A DNA stretch of 64,000 bases from Cupriavidus yeoncheonensis. Lineage in GTDB: Bacteria; Pseudomonadota; Gammaproteobacteria; Burkholderiales; Burkholderiaceae. Below, in pieces: positions 1 to 10,125 of the stretch. Position numbers and translations under genes: made by a program. The stretch's first letter is position 1. Each line of letters starts with the position of its first letter. The stretch spans positions 310,001-374,000 of the forward strand of contig NZ_CAJPUY010000003.1 in the NCBI RefSeq assembly GCF_905397275.1. The letters run 5' to 3'. The notes below the pieces were generated by a model. The model searched no databases. It saw only the letters and a list, made by a program, of their open reading frames with translations, and was not told the DNA's origin.

Positions 1-20
1 TTGGGTCCGCTCCAATCCGC

Positions 21-596
21 TCACTCCGGCAGACTGCCGCGCCCAGCCCCAAGCTCGCGCTGCATCAATACCGTATCGATCCACTGCCCATGTTTGAAGC
101 CGACGGCTTCGAGCCGGCCGACCGTGCGGAACCCCAGCCGCTCGTGCACGGCCAGTGATCCGGCGCCTTCGCCGCTGGCCGTGCAGGCGACGACGGCCAC
201 CATCTGCCGCCACGGCCCGGTCTCGCAGCGGGCGATCAGTGCTTCCAGCAGCGTCCGTCCCAGGCCCTCGCCGACACAGCGGTGGTCGATGTAGATGGAG
301 TCCTCGATGGCGAAGCGGTAGGCGCTGCGCGCGCGGTACGGCGACGCGTAGGCGTACCCGAGCACCTCGCCGTCGCGCTCCGCCACCAGGTAGGGCAGGC
401 CCTTGCGCCGGACTTCGGCCATGCGCAGTTGCATGTCATCGGCGTTCGGCGGCGTTTCCTCGAACGAGGCCCGGCCATGCACCACGTGATGGGCGTAGAT
501 AGCCTGGATGGCCGGCACGTCGGCCGGTCCGGCGTCGCGCAGGGTGAAAGGTTTATGCATCCGGCCGGCGGCGGCCGGCATGGGTGAATTCGTCAT
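21..596 (-). CDS. GNAT family N-acetyltransferase, phosphinothricin acetyltransferase-like
   Basis: Predicted cytoplasmic acetyl-CoA-dependent N-acetyltransferase of 191 residues. The GNAT fold is visible: an N-terminal IYAHHV-x-ASFEE stretch as in Pat/Bar enzymes, an acetyl-CoA binding loop VGEGLGRTLL in the middle, and a C-terminal GFxxVGRLEAVGFKHGxWxD segment typical of phosphinothricin or methionine sulfoximine acetyltransferases. The ATG at 596 is chosen because the upstream extension to 731 reads as low-complexity non-homologous sequence and crosses the promoter of the divergent gene. The substrate is unknown; many chromosomal members act on amino-acid analogues such as methionine sulfoximine. 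It is transcribed divergently from the ArsC-like gene at 737, with 140 bp between them. Confidence 0.85.
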   Translation of the reverse strand: MTNSPMPAAAGRMHKPFTLRDAGPADVPAIQAIYAHHVVHGRASFEETPPNADDMQLRMAEVRRKGLPYLVAERDGEVLGYAYASPYRARSAYRFAIEDSIYIDHRCVGEGLGRTLLEALIARCETGPWRQMVAVVACTASGEGAGSLAVHERLGFRTVGRLEAVGFKHGQWIDTVLMQRELGAGRGSLPE

Positions 597-736
597 GATG
601 GAGGGTGCAGCCGCGATCCGCGCGAGAGTAAATGTGCACGGAAACAGCACAATGCATGCCGAGGCACACAGGCGAACTTGCACTGCGCTGGTGCACGTAT
701 ATAGTGCGTGATTATTCGACCAGAAGGACACCTGCC

Positions 737-1096
737 ATGATCACGATCTATCACAACCCTCGCTGCTCGAAATCGCGCGAAACGCTGGCCATGGTCGAGG
801 CCGCCGCCGAACGCCTCGGCGAACCGGTGGAGATCGTGGAGTACCTGAAGGCGCCGCCGTCGCTGGCGACGCTGCGCCAGCTCCAGACCATGCTGGGCGT
901 GTCCGCGCGCGAGATGATGCGCGACAACGAAGCGCCGTATGCGGAATTGGATCTGGCGGATCCGGGTTTGACCGACGCGGAGTTGCTGGCTGCGGTGGCG
1001 GACAATCCTGTTCTGCTGCAGCGGCCCGTGGTGGTACGGAACCGGCGGGCGGTTATCGGGAGGCCGCCGGAAAACGTGGTTTCGTTGCTGGCCTGA
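737..1096 (+). CDS. arsC: ArsC-family reductase (glutaredoxin-type arsenate reductase)
   Basis: A 119-residue thioredoxin-fold protein of the ArsC/Spx family. The N-terminus has the family signature YHNPRCSKSRETL with the catalytic Cys in the CSKSR loop. The C-terminal half ends in RPVVVRNRRAVIGRPPENV, which carries the arginines that bind arsenate in true ArsC enzymes. These features favour glutathione/glutaredoxin-dependent arsenate reductase over the Spx-like YffB type. An AAGGA ribosome site at 724-728 supports the ATG at 737. No arsenic-resistance gene lies beside it, and the ArsR-family gene near 9.7 kb belongs to the Sox region, so this looks like a stand-alone housekeeping copy. Confidence 0.85.
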   Translation: MITIYHNPRCSKSRETLAMVEAAAERLGEPVEIVEYLKAPPSLATLRQLQTMLGVSAREMMRDNEAPYAELDLADPGLTDAELLAAVADNPVLLQRPVVVRNRRAVIGRPPENVVSLLA

Positions 1097-1143
1097 AGGT
1101 TTGAGGGTTTGAGGAGCCTGTCAGGACAGGCGCCCTCGCCCCG

Positions 1144-1177
1144 AAATAAAACCGGCCTCCACGAACGTGAAGGCCGG
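1144..1177 (-). terminator. Rho-independent terminator of the small membrane protein gene
   Basis: Read on the minus strand, a 7-bp perfect stem (AGGCCGG at 1171-1177 with CCGGCCT at 1152-1158 on the plus strand) closes a 12-nt loop and is followed directly by TTTTATTT (1144-1151). It lies just downstream of the gene ending at 1216 and could also stop read-through from that side. Confidence 0.7.
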
Positions 1178-1215
1178 CCCGGTCAGTCAAGCCGAATCGC
1201 TTCAGGCGAGTCGTC

Positions 1216-1443
1216 TCAATGAACACCCAACCAGTGCATGGCTTCCTGACCGAAAGCGATTGCCGCCAGCACCACGAGCAGCACAACCAGCGTGACCGTG
1301 CTCACGTACAGGGTTGCCTTGGCGATTTCGGCATCATCGTCCAAGGTGTGGCGGTGCGTGATTTGCGTGTCATTGCGCGCGGCATGCGGCCAATGTATCC
1401 GGCCGGCCAGTTCCCTGAAGTGCAGGTCGGTTGGAAAACGCAT
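1216..1443 (-). CDS. Small single-pass membrane protein, unknown function
   Basis: A 75-residue protein I do not recognise. The first 40 residues are polar and His-rich. Residues about 44-64 form one strong hydrophobic helix (VSTVTLVVLLVVLAAIAFG), leaving a short AMHWLGVH tail. The ATG at 1443 has a strong GAGGAGG ribosome site 8 nt upstream; the longer frame to 1548 would place that site inside the coding region, so the short form is preferred. It stands alone with its own terminator. The overall shape resembles small aa3-type oxidase or stress-linked membrane peptides, but nothing in the sequence fixes a role. Confidence 0.65.
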   Translation of the reverse strand: MRFPTDLHFRELAGRIHWPHAARNDTQITHRHTLDDDAEIAKATLYVSTVTLVVLLVVLAAIAFGQEAMHWLGVH

Positions 1444-1628
1444 GATCAACACCTCCTCGACGGGCGCCGCGCAGGCCGGGCGACGGGATGACGCAGACAG
1501 ATGGCGTGATTGCGCATGGTCCGCGAATCGCAAGTCGTCTGGTTTCACCCGGTGCCGCCACCTGCATCTTTACTATAGGCGGGCTGGGCGCAGATGCCAG
1601 CCCGTGCACATGCGCCGCGGCCCGTGAC

Positions 1629-2276
1629 CTAGGGTGCCTGTGGCGGAGGTGAAGGTTCGCTTACATCTGACACCTCGCCAGGAGCCAGTCTGGCCTCGCG
1701 CGCACGGACTTCCGCGAGCATGTTGCAGAACAAGGCGCCTTGCTCGAGCGCGTCGTCCAGCGCCACGTGGGTATGGGGCAACGGGTCTTTCCAGGCGTCG
1801 GGCAAGGCCGGCTTGACGGTCTTGCGGTACGGCAGCCCGGTCAGCGCGAAGCCCAGCGTCTTGACGTCGAGCGCAGCCCAGCCGAACGGGGAACGGCCGA
1901 CGAAGCGCATCATGTACCAGAACATCCACGTGAAATCGAAGCCAGCCGGGAAGGCCACGAAGACCGGCTTGCCGGGCAGGCTCTCGACCCATTCGACGTA
2001 GCGCGCCAAGGCTTCCTCGGGCCGCTGCAGGTCGCGGCGGCAGGCGGTCCAGGCCTCTGGCTGGGTCTCCCACCATTGCATCTGGACCGGGTGGCCAACC
2101 GCGCCCGGCAAGGTTTCGAGGTTTGCCGAGAACGTGCCCACCACGGTCTTGTCGGCCAGCATGGCGGCCGAGGCGAACGACAGCATCGAATGCGGGCCCG
2201 GAATCGGCCCGTCGGCCTCGATGTCCGTACTGACGTAGATTTCCGGGCGGGTATCGGGGGCTTGTCGTTTGGCCAT
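1629..2276 (-). CDS. DEDDh-type 3'-5' exonuclease family protein
   Basis: A 215-residue protein of the DnaQ-like exonuclease superfamily. Visible metal-binding residues are Asp18 and Glu20 in [13 protein letters not shown] (ExoI motif), Asp114 in AGFDFTW (ExoII) and His170 with Asp174 in [12 protein letters not shown] (ExoIII). The D-E opening followed by [13 protein letters not shown] resembles the single-domain exoribonuclease group that includes mycobacterial Rv2179c rather than DNA polymerase epsilon subunits. It probably trims RNA or short nucleic acids from the 3' end in the cytoplasm. The C-terminal 20 residues are Pro/Ser-rich and probably disordered. The stop lies 25 bp from the start of the MBL-fold gene, which has the same orientation. 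Confidence 0.8.
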   Translation of the reverse strand: MAKRQAPDTRPEIYVSTDIEADGPIPGPHSMLSFASAAMLADKTVVGTFSANLETLPGAVGHPVQMQWWETQPEAWTACRRDLQRPEEALARYVEWVESLPGKPVFVAFPAGFDFTWMFWYMMRFVGRSPFGWAALDVKTLGFALTGLPYRKTVKPALPDAWKDPLPHTHVALDDALEQGALFCNMLAEVRAREARLAPGEVSDVSEPSPPPQAP

Positions 2277-2301
2277 GGCACTTGCGGGAACGGCCTGCCG
2301 C

Positions 2302-2952
2302 TCAGGCCACGTCCATGAGGTGATCGGCGACGTACGGGTTGTTGCGGCGTTCCTCGCCGAACGTCGACACCGGGCCGTGGCCGGGGATGAAGGTCACGTC
2401 CTCGCCCAGCGGCCACAACTGCGTGCGGATCGAGCGGATCAGGTCGGCATGGTTGCCGCGCGGGAAATCCGTGCGGCCGATCGAGCCGGCGAACAGCACG
2501 TCGCCCACCACCGCAAGCCGGTTCGCGCGCGAAAAGAACACCACGTGTCCGGGCGTGTGCCCGGGGCAGTGGTAGACCTCCAGCGTCTCGCCGCCGAACT
2601 GGACCGTATCGCCGTCCTGCAGCCAGCGGTCGGGCTCGAACACCTCGGCCTGGCCAAAGCCGAAGCGGCGGGTCTGCTCCGGAAGCTGCTCGATCCAGAA
2701 GCGCTCGTCCTCCTGCGGGCCCTCGATCGGGATGCCGAGCTGGCGCGACAGCGCGGCCGCACCGGCGCAGTGGTCCACGTGGCCATGCGTCAGGAAGATC
2801 TTTTCCAGCGTCACGCCCTGTTCCTTCACTGCCTCCAGAATGCGATCCAGGTCGCCGCCGGGGTCGCAGACGGCTGCCTTGCCGGTGTGCTCATCGATCA
2901 GCAGCGAACAGTTTTGCTGGAAGGGCGTGACGGGGATCAGCAGGACTTTCAT
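2302..2952 (-). CDS. MBL-fold metallo-hydrolase, YcbL/glyoxalase II-like
   Basis: A 216-residue metallo-beta-lactamase-fold hydrolase. The zinc motif [10 protein letters not shown] places His56, His58, Asp60 and His61 at the first site; later ligands are in [26 protein letters not shown] and FIPGHGP. The [12 protein letters not shown] stretch and short length are typical of YcbL-type hydroxyacylglutathione hydrolases that lack the C-terminal substrate domain of GloB. A glyoxalase II-like thioesterase activity is likely, but other thioesters are possible. The start ATG at 2952 opens with [14 protein letters not shown], which matches family N-termini. It sits upstream of, and probably in one transcript with, the exonuclease gene. 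Confidence 0.88.
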   Translation of the reverse strand: MKVLLIPVTPFQQNCSLLIDEHTGKAAVCDPGGDLDRILEAVKEQGVTLEKIFLTHGHVDHCAGAAALSRQLGIPIEGPQEDERFWIEQLPEQTRRFGFGQAEVFEPDRWLQDGDTVQFGGETLEVYHCPGHTPGHVVFFSRANRLAVVGDVLFAGSIGRTDFPRGNHADLIRSIRTQLWPLGEDVTFIPGHGPVSTFGEERRNNPYVADHLMDVA

Positions 2953-3212
2953 GAGTGTTTTTTCGTAGGCCGCGACGGGCTCGGCCGCTTGCGGCGGGTT
3001 GTGCGGGCATTGTAGCGCCGGCCGACCTCAAGGCTCGCTCAACGCAGGGAATGTGCTGATTGAGTAACTCGCATTACAACTTTGGCCGTCGGCCGGAAAC
3101 CCTTGCCAGGCGGTGGATTCCGGGGAATTGACGGGCCATTGGTGCGAGAACGCACATATTTCGTAACAAAATCAAGGGTATAGCCGTAACTGTACGGTGA
3201 TAGACTCCCGCG

Positions 3213-3941
3213 ATGAACTGGATTCTGCCGATCTCCTCCGGCTGGCAGCGGCTGGCAAAACTGGGCACATGCACGGCATGCGCCGTGGTGCTGGCCGCCT
3301 GTGCAACGCCGCCCGAGGGAGGCGATTCGTCGAGCGCGGGGACCTCCGGCGCGGTGCCGACCAAATCTGCCCGCACGCCGAAAACCGCCAGGGCCGACAA
3401 GCCCGACACCGGCGGCAGCTGGAACCTCTTTGGTCTCGACCAGGACGACAGCAGCCTGAGCGGCCGTTCGCTGGATGGCTTGCGCGCCGACGTGGGCACG
3501 TTCGAGCAGCGCGGCATGGCGTCCTGGTATGGCAAGGGCTTCCATGGCCGCAAGACCGCCAATGGCGAGCGCTTCGACATGCGCGCGATGACCGCGGCCC
3601 ATCCGTCGCTGCCGCTTGATAGCTGGGTGCTGGTGCGCAACCTGCGCAACAACAAGGTGGCCGTGCTGCGCATCAATGACCGCGGCCCGTACCACGGCAA
3701 CCGCGTGCTCGACGTTTCCTATGGCGCCGCGCGCCGGCTGGGCTTTGTCGACCACGGCGCCACGCAGGTGGAAATCCGCCGCCTCTCGCGCACCGAAGTT
3801 GCCGCGCTGGGTCCGCAATTCGACGCTGGCGGCAATGAAGCCGGCGACGGCGCCGGCGATGACGATGTCGCGGTGCCCGAACTGGCCTCAGGCAAGGCGT
3901 CCGCGAAGGGCCGGTCGACGGCCAAGCGCAAGCGCCACTGA
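3213..3941 (+). CDS. rlpA: Septal ring lytic transglycosylase RlpA family lipoprotein
   Basis: A 242-residue outer-membrane lipoprotein. A signal peptide ends in the lipobox LAAC with the acylated Cys at residue 30. A double-psi beta-barrel domain follows at about 105-195, with the family motifs GMASWYGKGFHGRKTANGE and VRINDRGPY-like LRINDRGPYHGNRVLD, ending in LSxxAARxLGF-like VSYGAARRLGF. RlpA proteins bind or cleave denuded peptidoglycan at the septum. No SPOR domain is visible: after residue 200 only a basic, Ala/Gly-rich tail remains, so septal targeting by SPOR is not evident. It converges on rsmI. Confidence 0.88.
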   Translation: MNWILPISSGWQRLAKLGTCTACAVVLAACATPPEGGDSSSAGTSGAVPTKSARTPKTARADKPDTGGSWNLFGLDQDDSSLSGRSLDGLRADVGTFEQRGMASWYGKGFHGRKTANGERFDMRAMTAAHPSLPLDSWVLVRNLRNNKVAVLRINDRGPYHGNRVLDVSYGAARRLGFVDHGATQVEIRRLSRTEVAALGPQFDAGGNEAGDGAGDDDVAVPELASGKASAKGRSTAKRKRH

Positions 3942-4006
3942 GACGGCGCGGGCCGAGCATGCCGCCGCGCGCCCCGCTTCTCCCCTCCGCCTTTCCCCGC
4001 TTTCCC

Positions 4007-6002
<1,996 letters not shown>

Positions 6003-6033
6003 TCCACCTACCCCAAGCTACAGCAAGGACAGC

Positions 6034-6852
6034 ATGACGAAACTGCCTTTCCAAGCCTCCCGACTGACCCGCATCGCGCTCACCGCAGCCGTGCTCGCCG
6101 TCGGCACCACCCAGCTCGCCGGCTGCTTCCCGGTCATGGCCGGCGCCGTGGCCAGTGGCGTGGCGGTTGCCACCGACCGTCGCCCGACCGCCACGCAGAC
6201 CGTCGACCGCGGCCTGCAGATGGAGGCCGACAGCACGCTGAGCTCGCGCTATAACGGCCAGGCGCGCGTGAGCGTCACCGTGTTCAACCGCAAGGTGCTG
6301 TTGACCGGCGAAGCCGCGAACGACAGCGTGAAGCAGCAGGTCGACCAGTATGTGCGCGGCCTGCAGAACGCGCGCGTGGTGGTCAACGAACTCGAGATCG
6401 TGTCGTCGCCGTCATTCATGACGCAGAGCCAGGACACCTACCTGACCAGCAAGGTCAAGACCCAGCTGATGACGGCCGAGGGCGTGCCGTCCAACTCCAT
6501 CAAGGTCACCACCGACAAGAGCGTGGTCTACCTGCTGGGCATCGTCACCACGGCCGAGGGTGACCGCGCCACGGAAGTCGCCCGCAACACCAGCGGCGTC
6601 ACCAAGGTGGTCAAGGCCTTCGACTACGTGAGCGAAGCCGAGCGCGCGCGCCTGGATCAGGCCTCCACCTCGCAGAATCCGCAGCCGGACGGCACCGTCG
6701 GTACGCCGGCGCCCGTGCAATCGGTGCCGGGCGTCGGTGGTCCGGTCAATGCGCCGGCCGACTCGTCGGCCGCCAATGGCGCTGTTGCGACGCCGGTGAC
6801 GTCGCCGGTGGCTTCCCCGGTGGCCCTGCCTCCGGGCCGCAGCCTGCCCTGA
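6034..6852 (+). CDS. BON-domain outer-membrane lipoprotein (DolP/YraP-like)
   Basis: A 272-residue lipoprotein. The signal peptide ends in LAGC with the lipidated Cys at 31. Two BON domains follow: about 60-125 (GQARVSVTVFNRKVLLTGEA) and about 135-205 (KVKTQLMTAEGVPSNSIKV, then VYLLGIVTTAEG). This is the DolP/YraP layout; DolP binds anionic phospholipids and supports outer-membrane integrity. Unlike E. coli DolP, about 65 extra residues rich in Pro, Val and Ala follow the second BON domain and look disordered. It lies 31 bp after gmhA and probably shares its transcript. Confidence 0.9.
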   Translation: MTKLPFQASRLTRIALTAAVLAVGTTQLAGCFPVMAGAVASGVAVATDRRPTATQTVDRGLQMEADSTLSSRYNGQARVSVTVFNRKVLLTGEAANDSVKQQVDQYVRGLQNARVVVNELEIVSSPSFMTQSQDTYLTSKVKTQLMTAEGVPSNSIKVTTDKSVVYLLGIVTTAEGDRATEVARNTSGVTKVVKAFDYVSEAERARLDQASTSQNPQPDGTVGTPAPVQSVPGVGGPVNAPADSSAANGAVATPVTSPVASPVALPPGRSLP

Positions 6853-6868
6853 GCAGCATCCGGACCCG

Positions 6869-6892
6869 GTCAGGCAGCAACGGCTGCCTGAC
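6869..6892 (+). terminator. Strong hairpin after the yraN-gmhA-BON transcript
   Basis: A perfect 10-bp stem GTCAGGCAGC / GCTGCCTGAC with an AACG loop, 16 nt past the BON lipoprotein stop. There is no clean T-run after it, so it may be a weak terminator or an mRNA 3'-end stabiliser. Confidence 0.5.
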
Positions 6893-6978
6893 GTCATGCG
6901 GATTTCGTTCCGCCCGCCCGCGCGCAATGTGATACGGTAGCCACGCGCCGCCCGCCGGGCGGACCCCGGAGCGAGACC

Positions 6979-7305
6979 ATGACAAGGATCCCCCTGCCCG
7001 CGGCGCTGGCCGCGCTGGCCTTGCCGATCGCGTGCGGCACCGCCTCCGCGGCCGACACGGACGCATCGGCGCAGCGCGCCCGCAACCATGCCGCGGCCTG
7101 CACCAACTGCCACGGCCCGCAGGGCCGCCCGCCCGCGGGCAGCCCCATTCCCGCGCTGGCCGGCCGCTCCCAGTCCGAACTCGTTTCCCAAATGCAGGCA
7201 TTCAAGGCCGGCAAGCGCCCGGCGACCGTCATGCATCAGATTGCCAGGGGCTACAGCGACGATCAGATCACTGCGATCGCGGCGTGGTTTGCCGCCGTCA
7301 GGTAA
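6979..7305 (+). CDS. Class I c-type cytochrome, sulfide dehydrogenase cytochrome subunit-like
   Basis: A 108-residue periplasmic monoheme cytochrome. A Sec signal ends near residue 25 (TASA-AD). The heme site is CTNCH at 41-45 and Met85 in ATVMHQIARG is the probable sixth ligand. It is 25 bp upstream of the flavoprotein gene, and such pairs form flavocytochrome c sulfide dehydrogenase (FccAB or SoxEF). It would accept electrons from the FAD subunit during sulfide oxidation. At 108 residues it is a one-heme subunit, unlike the diheme FccA of Allochromatium. Confidence 0.85.
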   Translation: MTRIPLPAALAALALPIACGTASAADTDASAQRARNHAAACTNCHGPQGRPPAGSPIPALAGRSQSELVSQMQAFKAGKRPATVMHQIARGYSDDQITAIAAWFAAVR

Positions 7306-7330
7306 GGGGTAAGGGATACGGGGGGGCACC

Positions 7331-8590
7331 ATGCAACGACGCAACTTTCTGAAGGCGGCGGCCGGCGCCGCTGCACTGGGTACGCTGGGCGCGCACGCGA
7401 CCGCTCCGGCGAAGGTGGTCGTGGTCGGCGGCGGCTACGGCGGCGCGACCGCGGCGCGCTACCTGCGCGAATGGAGCGGCCAGACGATCGACGTCACGCT
7501 GGTGGAGCCCAATGCGGCCTTCGTCTCTTGTCCGCTGTCCAACCTTGTGATCGGCGGCAGCCGGCGCATGGAGGACATCACCGTGTCCTACGACGCGCTG
7601 GTGCGCCGCCACGGCGTGAAGCTCGCGCGCGACAGCGCCGTGGCCATCGACGCCGCCCGGCGCACGGTCCGCCTGGCCGGCGGCGCGATGCTGCCCTATG
7701 ACCGCCTGGTGCTGTCGCCCGGCGTCGACATGATCAGCGACGCACTGCCCGGGCTGCAGCAGCGCGGCGGCGACCAGATCCTGCACGCCTGGAAAGCGGG
7801 CCCGCAGACGCTGGCGCTGCGCCGCCAGCTCGAAGCCATGCCGGACGGCGGCACCTTTGCGATCAGCATCCCGCTCGCGCCTTACCGCTGCCCGCCCGGC
7901 CCCTACGAGCGGGCCTGCCAGGTGGCGCACTATTTCAGCCGCCACAAGCCGCGCAGCAAGGTGCTGATCCTCGATGCCAATCCGGACATCACCTCGAAGG
8001 CGGCGCTGTTCCGGCAGGTCTGGGGCACGCAGTACCAGGGCATGGTGGAGTACCGGCCGCAGTACAACGCCGTCGATGTCGACGCCGCCAGTCGCACGCT
8101 CAAGTTCGACGTGCAGGATGACGAACGGGCCGACGTGCTCAACGTGCTGCCACCGCAGCGTGCCGGCGCAATTGCCGTGTCGGCCGGGCTGGCCACCGCC
8201 AATGGCCGCTGGTGCGAGGTGGATTTCCTGACCTTCGAATCGCTTGCGGTGCCGAATATCCATGTGCTCGGCGACGCCATCCAGATCGCGCCGCTGATGC
8301 CCAAGTCCGGGCATATGGCCAACCAGCACGGCAAGGTCGCGGCGGCGGCCATCGTTGCGCTGCTCTCGGGCGACACGCCCGACGCCGAGCCGCTATACAA
8401 CAACACTTGCTACAGCTTTACGTCGGACCGCGAGGCGGTGCACGTGGCGAGTGTGCATCGCTACGATGCAGCGCAGAAGACCATGGTCACGGTGCCTGGC
8501 TCGGGCGGGCTGTCGGCTGCGCCGAACGTGCCGGAAGGGGATTTCGCCCTGGCGTGGGCCAAGGGCATCTGGGCTGACATGCTGAGCTAG
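7331..8590 (+). CDS. soxF: Flavocytochrome c sulfide dehydrogenase flavoprotein subunit (FccB/SoxF)
   Basis: A 419-residue exported flavoprotein. A twin-arginine signal QRRNFLKAA starts the protein, followed by the FAD-binding VVVVGGGYGGATAARYL. Cys67 in FVSCPLSNLVIGG aligns with the cysteine that covalently holds FAD in FccB, and Cys187 (YRCPPGPYERA) with Cys360 (NNTCYSF) are placed like the redox-active disulfide. A second FAD motif is HVLGDAIQ, and the C-terminal FCSD domain is present. It oxidises sulfide in the periplasm and passes electrons to the cytochrome encoded 25 bp upstream. SoxF in other bacteria also reactivates SoxYZ, a possible role here. Confidence 0.9.
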   Translation: MQRRNFLKAAAGAAALGTLGAHATAPAKVVVVGGGYGGATAARYLREWSGQTIDVTLVEPNAAFVSCPLSNLVIGGSRRMEDITVSYDALVRRHGVKLARDSAVAIDAARRTVRLAGGAMLPYDRLVLSPGVDMISDALPGLQQRGGDQILHAWKAGPQTLALRRQLEAMPDGGTFAISIPLAPYRCPPGPYERACQVAHYFSRHKPRSKVLILDANPDITSKAALFRQVWGTQYQGMVEYRPQYNAVDVDAASRTLKFDVQDDERADVLNVLPPQRAGAIAVSAGLATANGRWCEVDFLTFESLAVPNIHVLGDAIQIAPLMPKSGHMANQHGKVAAAAIVALLSGDTPDAEPLYNNTCYSFTSDREAVHVASVHRYDAAQKTMVTVPGSGGLSAAPNVPEGDFALAWAKGIWADMLS

Positions 8591-8691
8591 TCGGCTCCGC
8601 ATAAACCGCAGGAACGTGCAATGCCCCGGCCCGCAGCGCTGCTACGCTGTAGCTTTCCGATCTGCCCCCCGCGCAGCCACGCGCCGTCCCC

Positions 8692-9591
8692 ATGCAACCC
8701 AAAGACCGCCTCCTCGCCCTGGCCATCGTCTGCGTCTGGGGCATCAACTTCGTTGTCATCAAGGTTGGGCTGGCGGGGGTTCCGCCGATGCTGCTGGGCG
8801 CGCTGCGCTTCTGCCTGGTGGCGTTCCCGGCCATCTTCTTCGTCCCGCGCCCGCGCGTGCCGCTGCGCATGTTGCTGGCCTATGGCGCGACCATCAGCCT
8901 CGGGCAGTTCGCCTTCCTGTTCTATGCCATGGCAGTCGGCATGCCGGCCGGGCTGGCGTCGCTCGTGCTGCAGTCGCAGGTCTTCTTCACGGTGGGCATC
9001 GCCGCGCTGTGGCTCGGCGAGCCGGTGCGCTGGCACAACCTGGCCGGGATGCTGGTGGCCGCATGCGGACTCGTGCTGATCGGCACGGGCGCTGCAACGG
9101 GTACGGCCCCGGGGGGCATGAGCGTCGCCGGGTTCCTGCTGACGCTGTGCGCGGCGGCCTGCTGGGCGAGCGGCAATATCGTCAGCAAGAAGATCGGCCC
9201 GGTCGACCTGCTGGGGCTGGTGGTCTGGGCGGCGCTGATCCCGATTGTGCCGTTCGCGCTGCTGTCGCTGTGGTTCGAAGGGCCGACGCGCATCGCGGCA
9301 AGCCTCACCCATGTCTCCGGCGCGGCAGTGTTCGCCGTGCTGTACCTGGCCTTTGCCGCGACCGTGTTCGGCTACACCATGTGGGGCCGGTTGCTGACCC
9401 GCTACCCGGCCAGCCAGGTGGCGCCGCTTACGCTGCTGGTGCCAGTGGTGGGGCTGGTGGCCGCGCACGGGCTGCTCGGCGAAGACCTGTCGGTGGCCCA
9501 GTGGCTCGGCGCCGCCGTGGTCATGGCGGGCCTGCTGCTCAATGTCTTCGGTGGCCGGCTGTGGGTGGGCCGGCGCTTCGCGCGCCGCTGA
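8692..9591 (+). CDS. EamA/DMT-family exporter
   Basis: A 299-residue inner-membrane protein with about ten hydrophobic helices in two EamA repeats (roughly 5-130 and 145-285). Openings such as LLALAIVCVWGINFVVIKVGL and repeated GLVLIG-like helix ends are typical of the drug/metabolite transporter family, and the overall character is close to E. coli EamA (YdeD), an exporter of O-acetylserine and cysteine pathway metabolites. Its position between soxF and the ArsR regulator suggests it may move a sulfur compound or thiol, but no substrate residue proves this. It may equally be an unrelated gene trapped in the cluster. Confidence 0.85.
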   Translation: MQPKDRLLALAIVCVWGINFVVIKVGLAGVPPMLLGALRFCLVAFPAIFFVPRPRVPLRMLLAYGATISLGQFAFLFYAMAVGMPAGLASLVLQSQVFFTVGIAALWLGEPVRWHNLAGMLVAACGLVLIGTGAATGTAPGGMSVAGFLLTLCAAACWASGNIVSKKIGPVDLLGLVVWAALIPIVPFALLSLWFEGPTRIAASLTHVSGAAVFAVLYLAFAATVFGYTMWGRLLTRYPASQVAPLTLLVPVVGLVAAHGLLGEDLSVAQWLGAAVVMAGLLLNVFGGRLWVGRRFARR

Positions 9592-9663
9592 TCACGCGAC
9601 GGTTCTGGTGCCGCCGTGCGACTGGCGGCACAATCCTGCTGTTCTGCATCAATGGGTAAACAC

Positions 9664-9685
9664 TATATGCGCAATCACGCATATA
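9664..9685. promoter_or_regulatory. Inverted-repeat operator upstream of the ArsR-family gene
   Basis: TATATGCG (9664-9671) and CGCATATA (9678-9685) form a perfect 8-bp inverted repeat around a 6-nt spacer in a GC-rich setting. It lies 17 nt before the preferred ATG at 9703 and resembles AT-rich dyads bound by ArsR-family sulfur-responsive repressors, so it is probably the autoregulatory operator. Confidence 0.65.
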
Positions 9686-9702
9686 CGAATATATTGGACG
9701 GC

Positions 9703-10083
9703 ATGGAAGAGCTGGATCGCGTGTTCGAGAAGGTGTCGGGGTATTTCAGCCTGCTGGCGGAGCCTACGCGGCTGAAGATCCTGCACGCCCTGTGCGATGG
9801 CGAGAAGCCGGTGAACACGGTGGTGGAGACGGTGGGTTCGTCACAGACCAATGTGTCGCGGCATCTCAACGCGATGTACCGCTCGGGCGTGCTGTCGCGC
9901 CGCAAGGAGGCGAACCTCGTGTACTACGCCATTGCGGACGAAAGCGTGGTGGAGTTGTGCCGCACGGTCTGCGTGCAGGTGGCCAGCCGGCTGGAGGACA
10001 ATGCCCTGGCCTCCGGCGCGGTGAACCGCTTCATGGCCCAGCCCGAACCGCCACCCGCCCGGCGGCGCAAGGCCGCGCAGTAG
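9703..10083 (+). CDS. soxR: ArsR/SmtB-family regulator of the sox genes
   Basis: A 126-residue winged-helix repressor. The DNA-recognition helix is near 46-60 (SSQTNVSRHLNAMYRSG), followed by the wing SRRKEANLVYY. Cys31, Cys86 and Cys90 are present; persulfide-sensing ArsR proteins such as BigR/SqrR and SoxR of Paracoccus use paired cysteines, so a sulfane-sulfur switch is plausible. The classic metal-binding ELCVCDL box is absent. ATG 9703 is preferred because the alternative ATG at 9667 lies inside the operator dyad; starting at 9667 would add 12 residues. Position at the head of soxCD supports control of the Sox genes. The symbol follows use in Paracoccus and is unrelated to enteric MerR-type SoxR. 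Confidence 0.8.
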   Translation: MEELDRVFEKVSGYFSLLAEPTRLKILHALCDGEKPVNTVVETVGSSQTNVSRHLNAMYRSGVLSRRKEANLVYYAIADESVVELCRTVCVQVASRLEDNALASGAVNRFMAQPEPPPARRRKAAQ

Positions 10084-10125
10084 CCTGGCTCTTCCTGCAG
10101 ACCGCATCAGAACAGGCGCGCCGCC

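Noticed and set aside
737..1096. Arsenic-resistance operon made of arsC and the ArsR gene at 9.7 kb
   Set aside because: They are 9 kb apart with unrelated genes between; the ArsR protein lacks the metal box and heads the sox genes.
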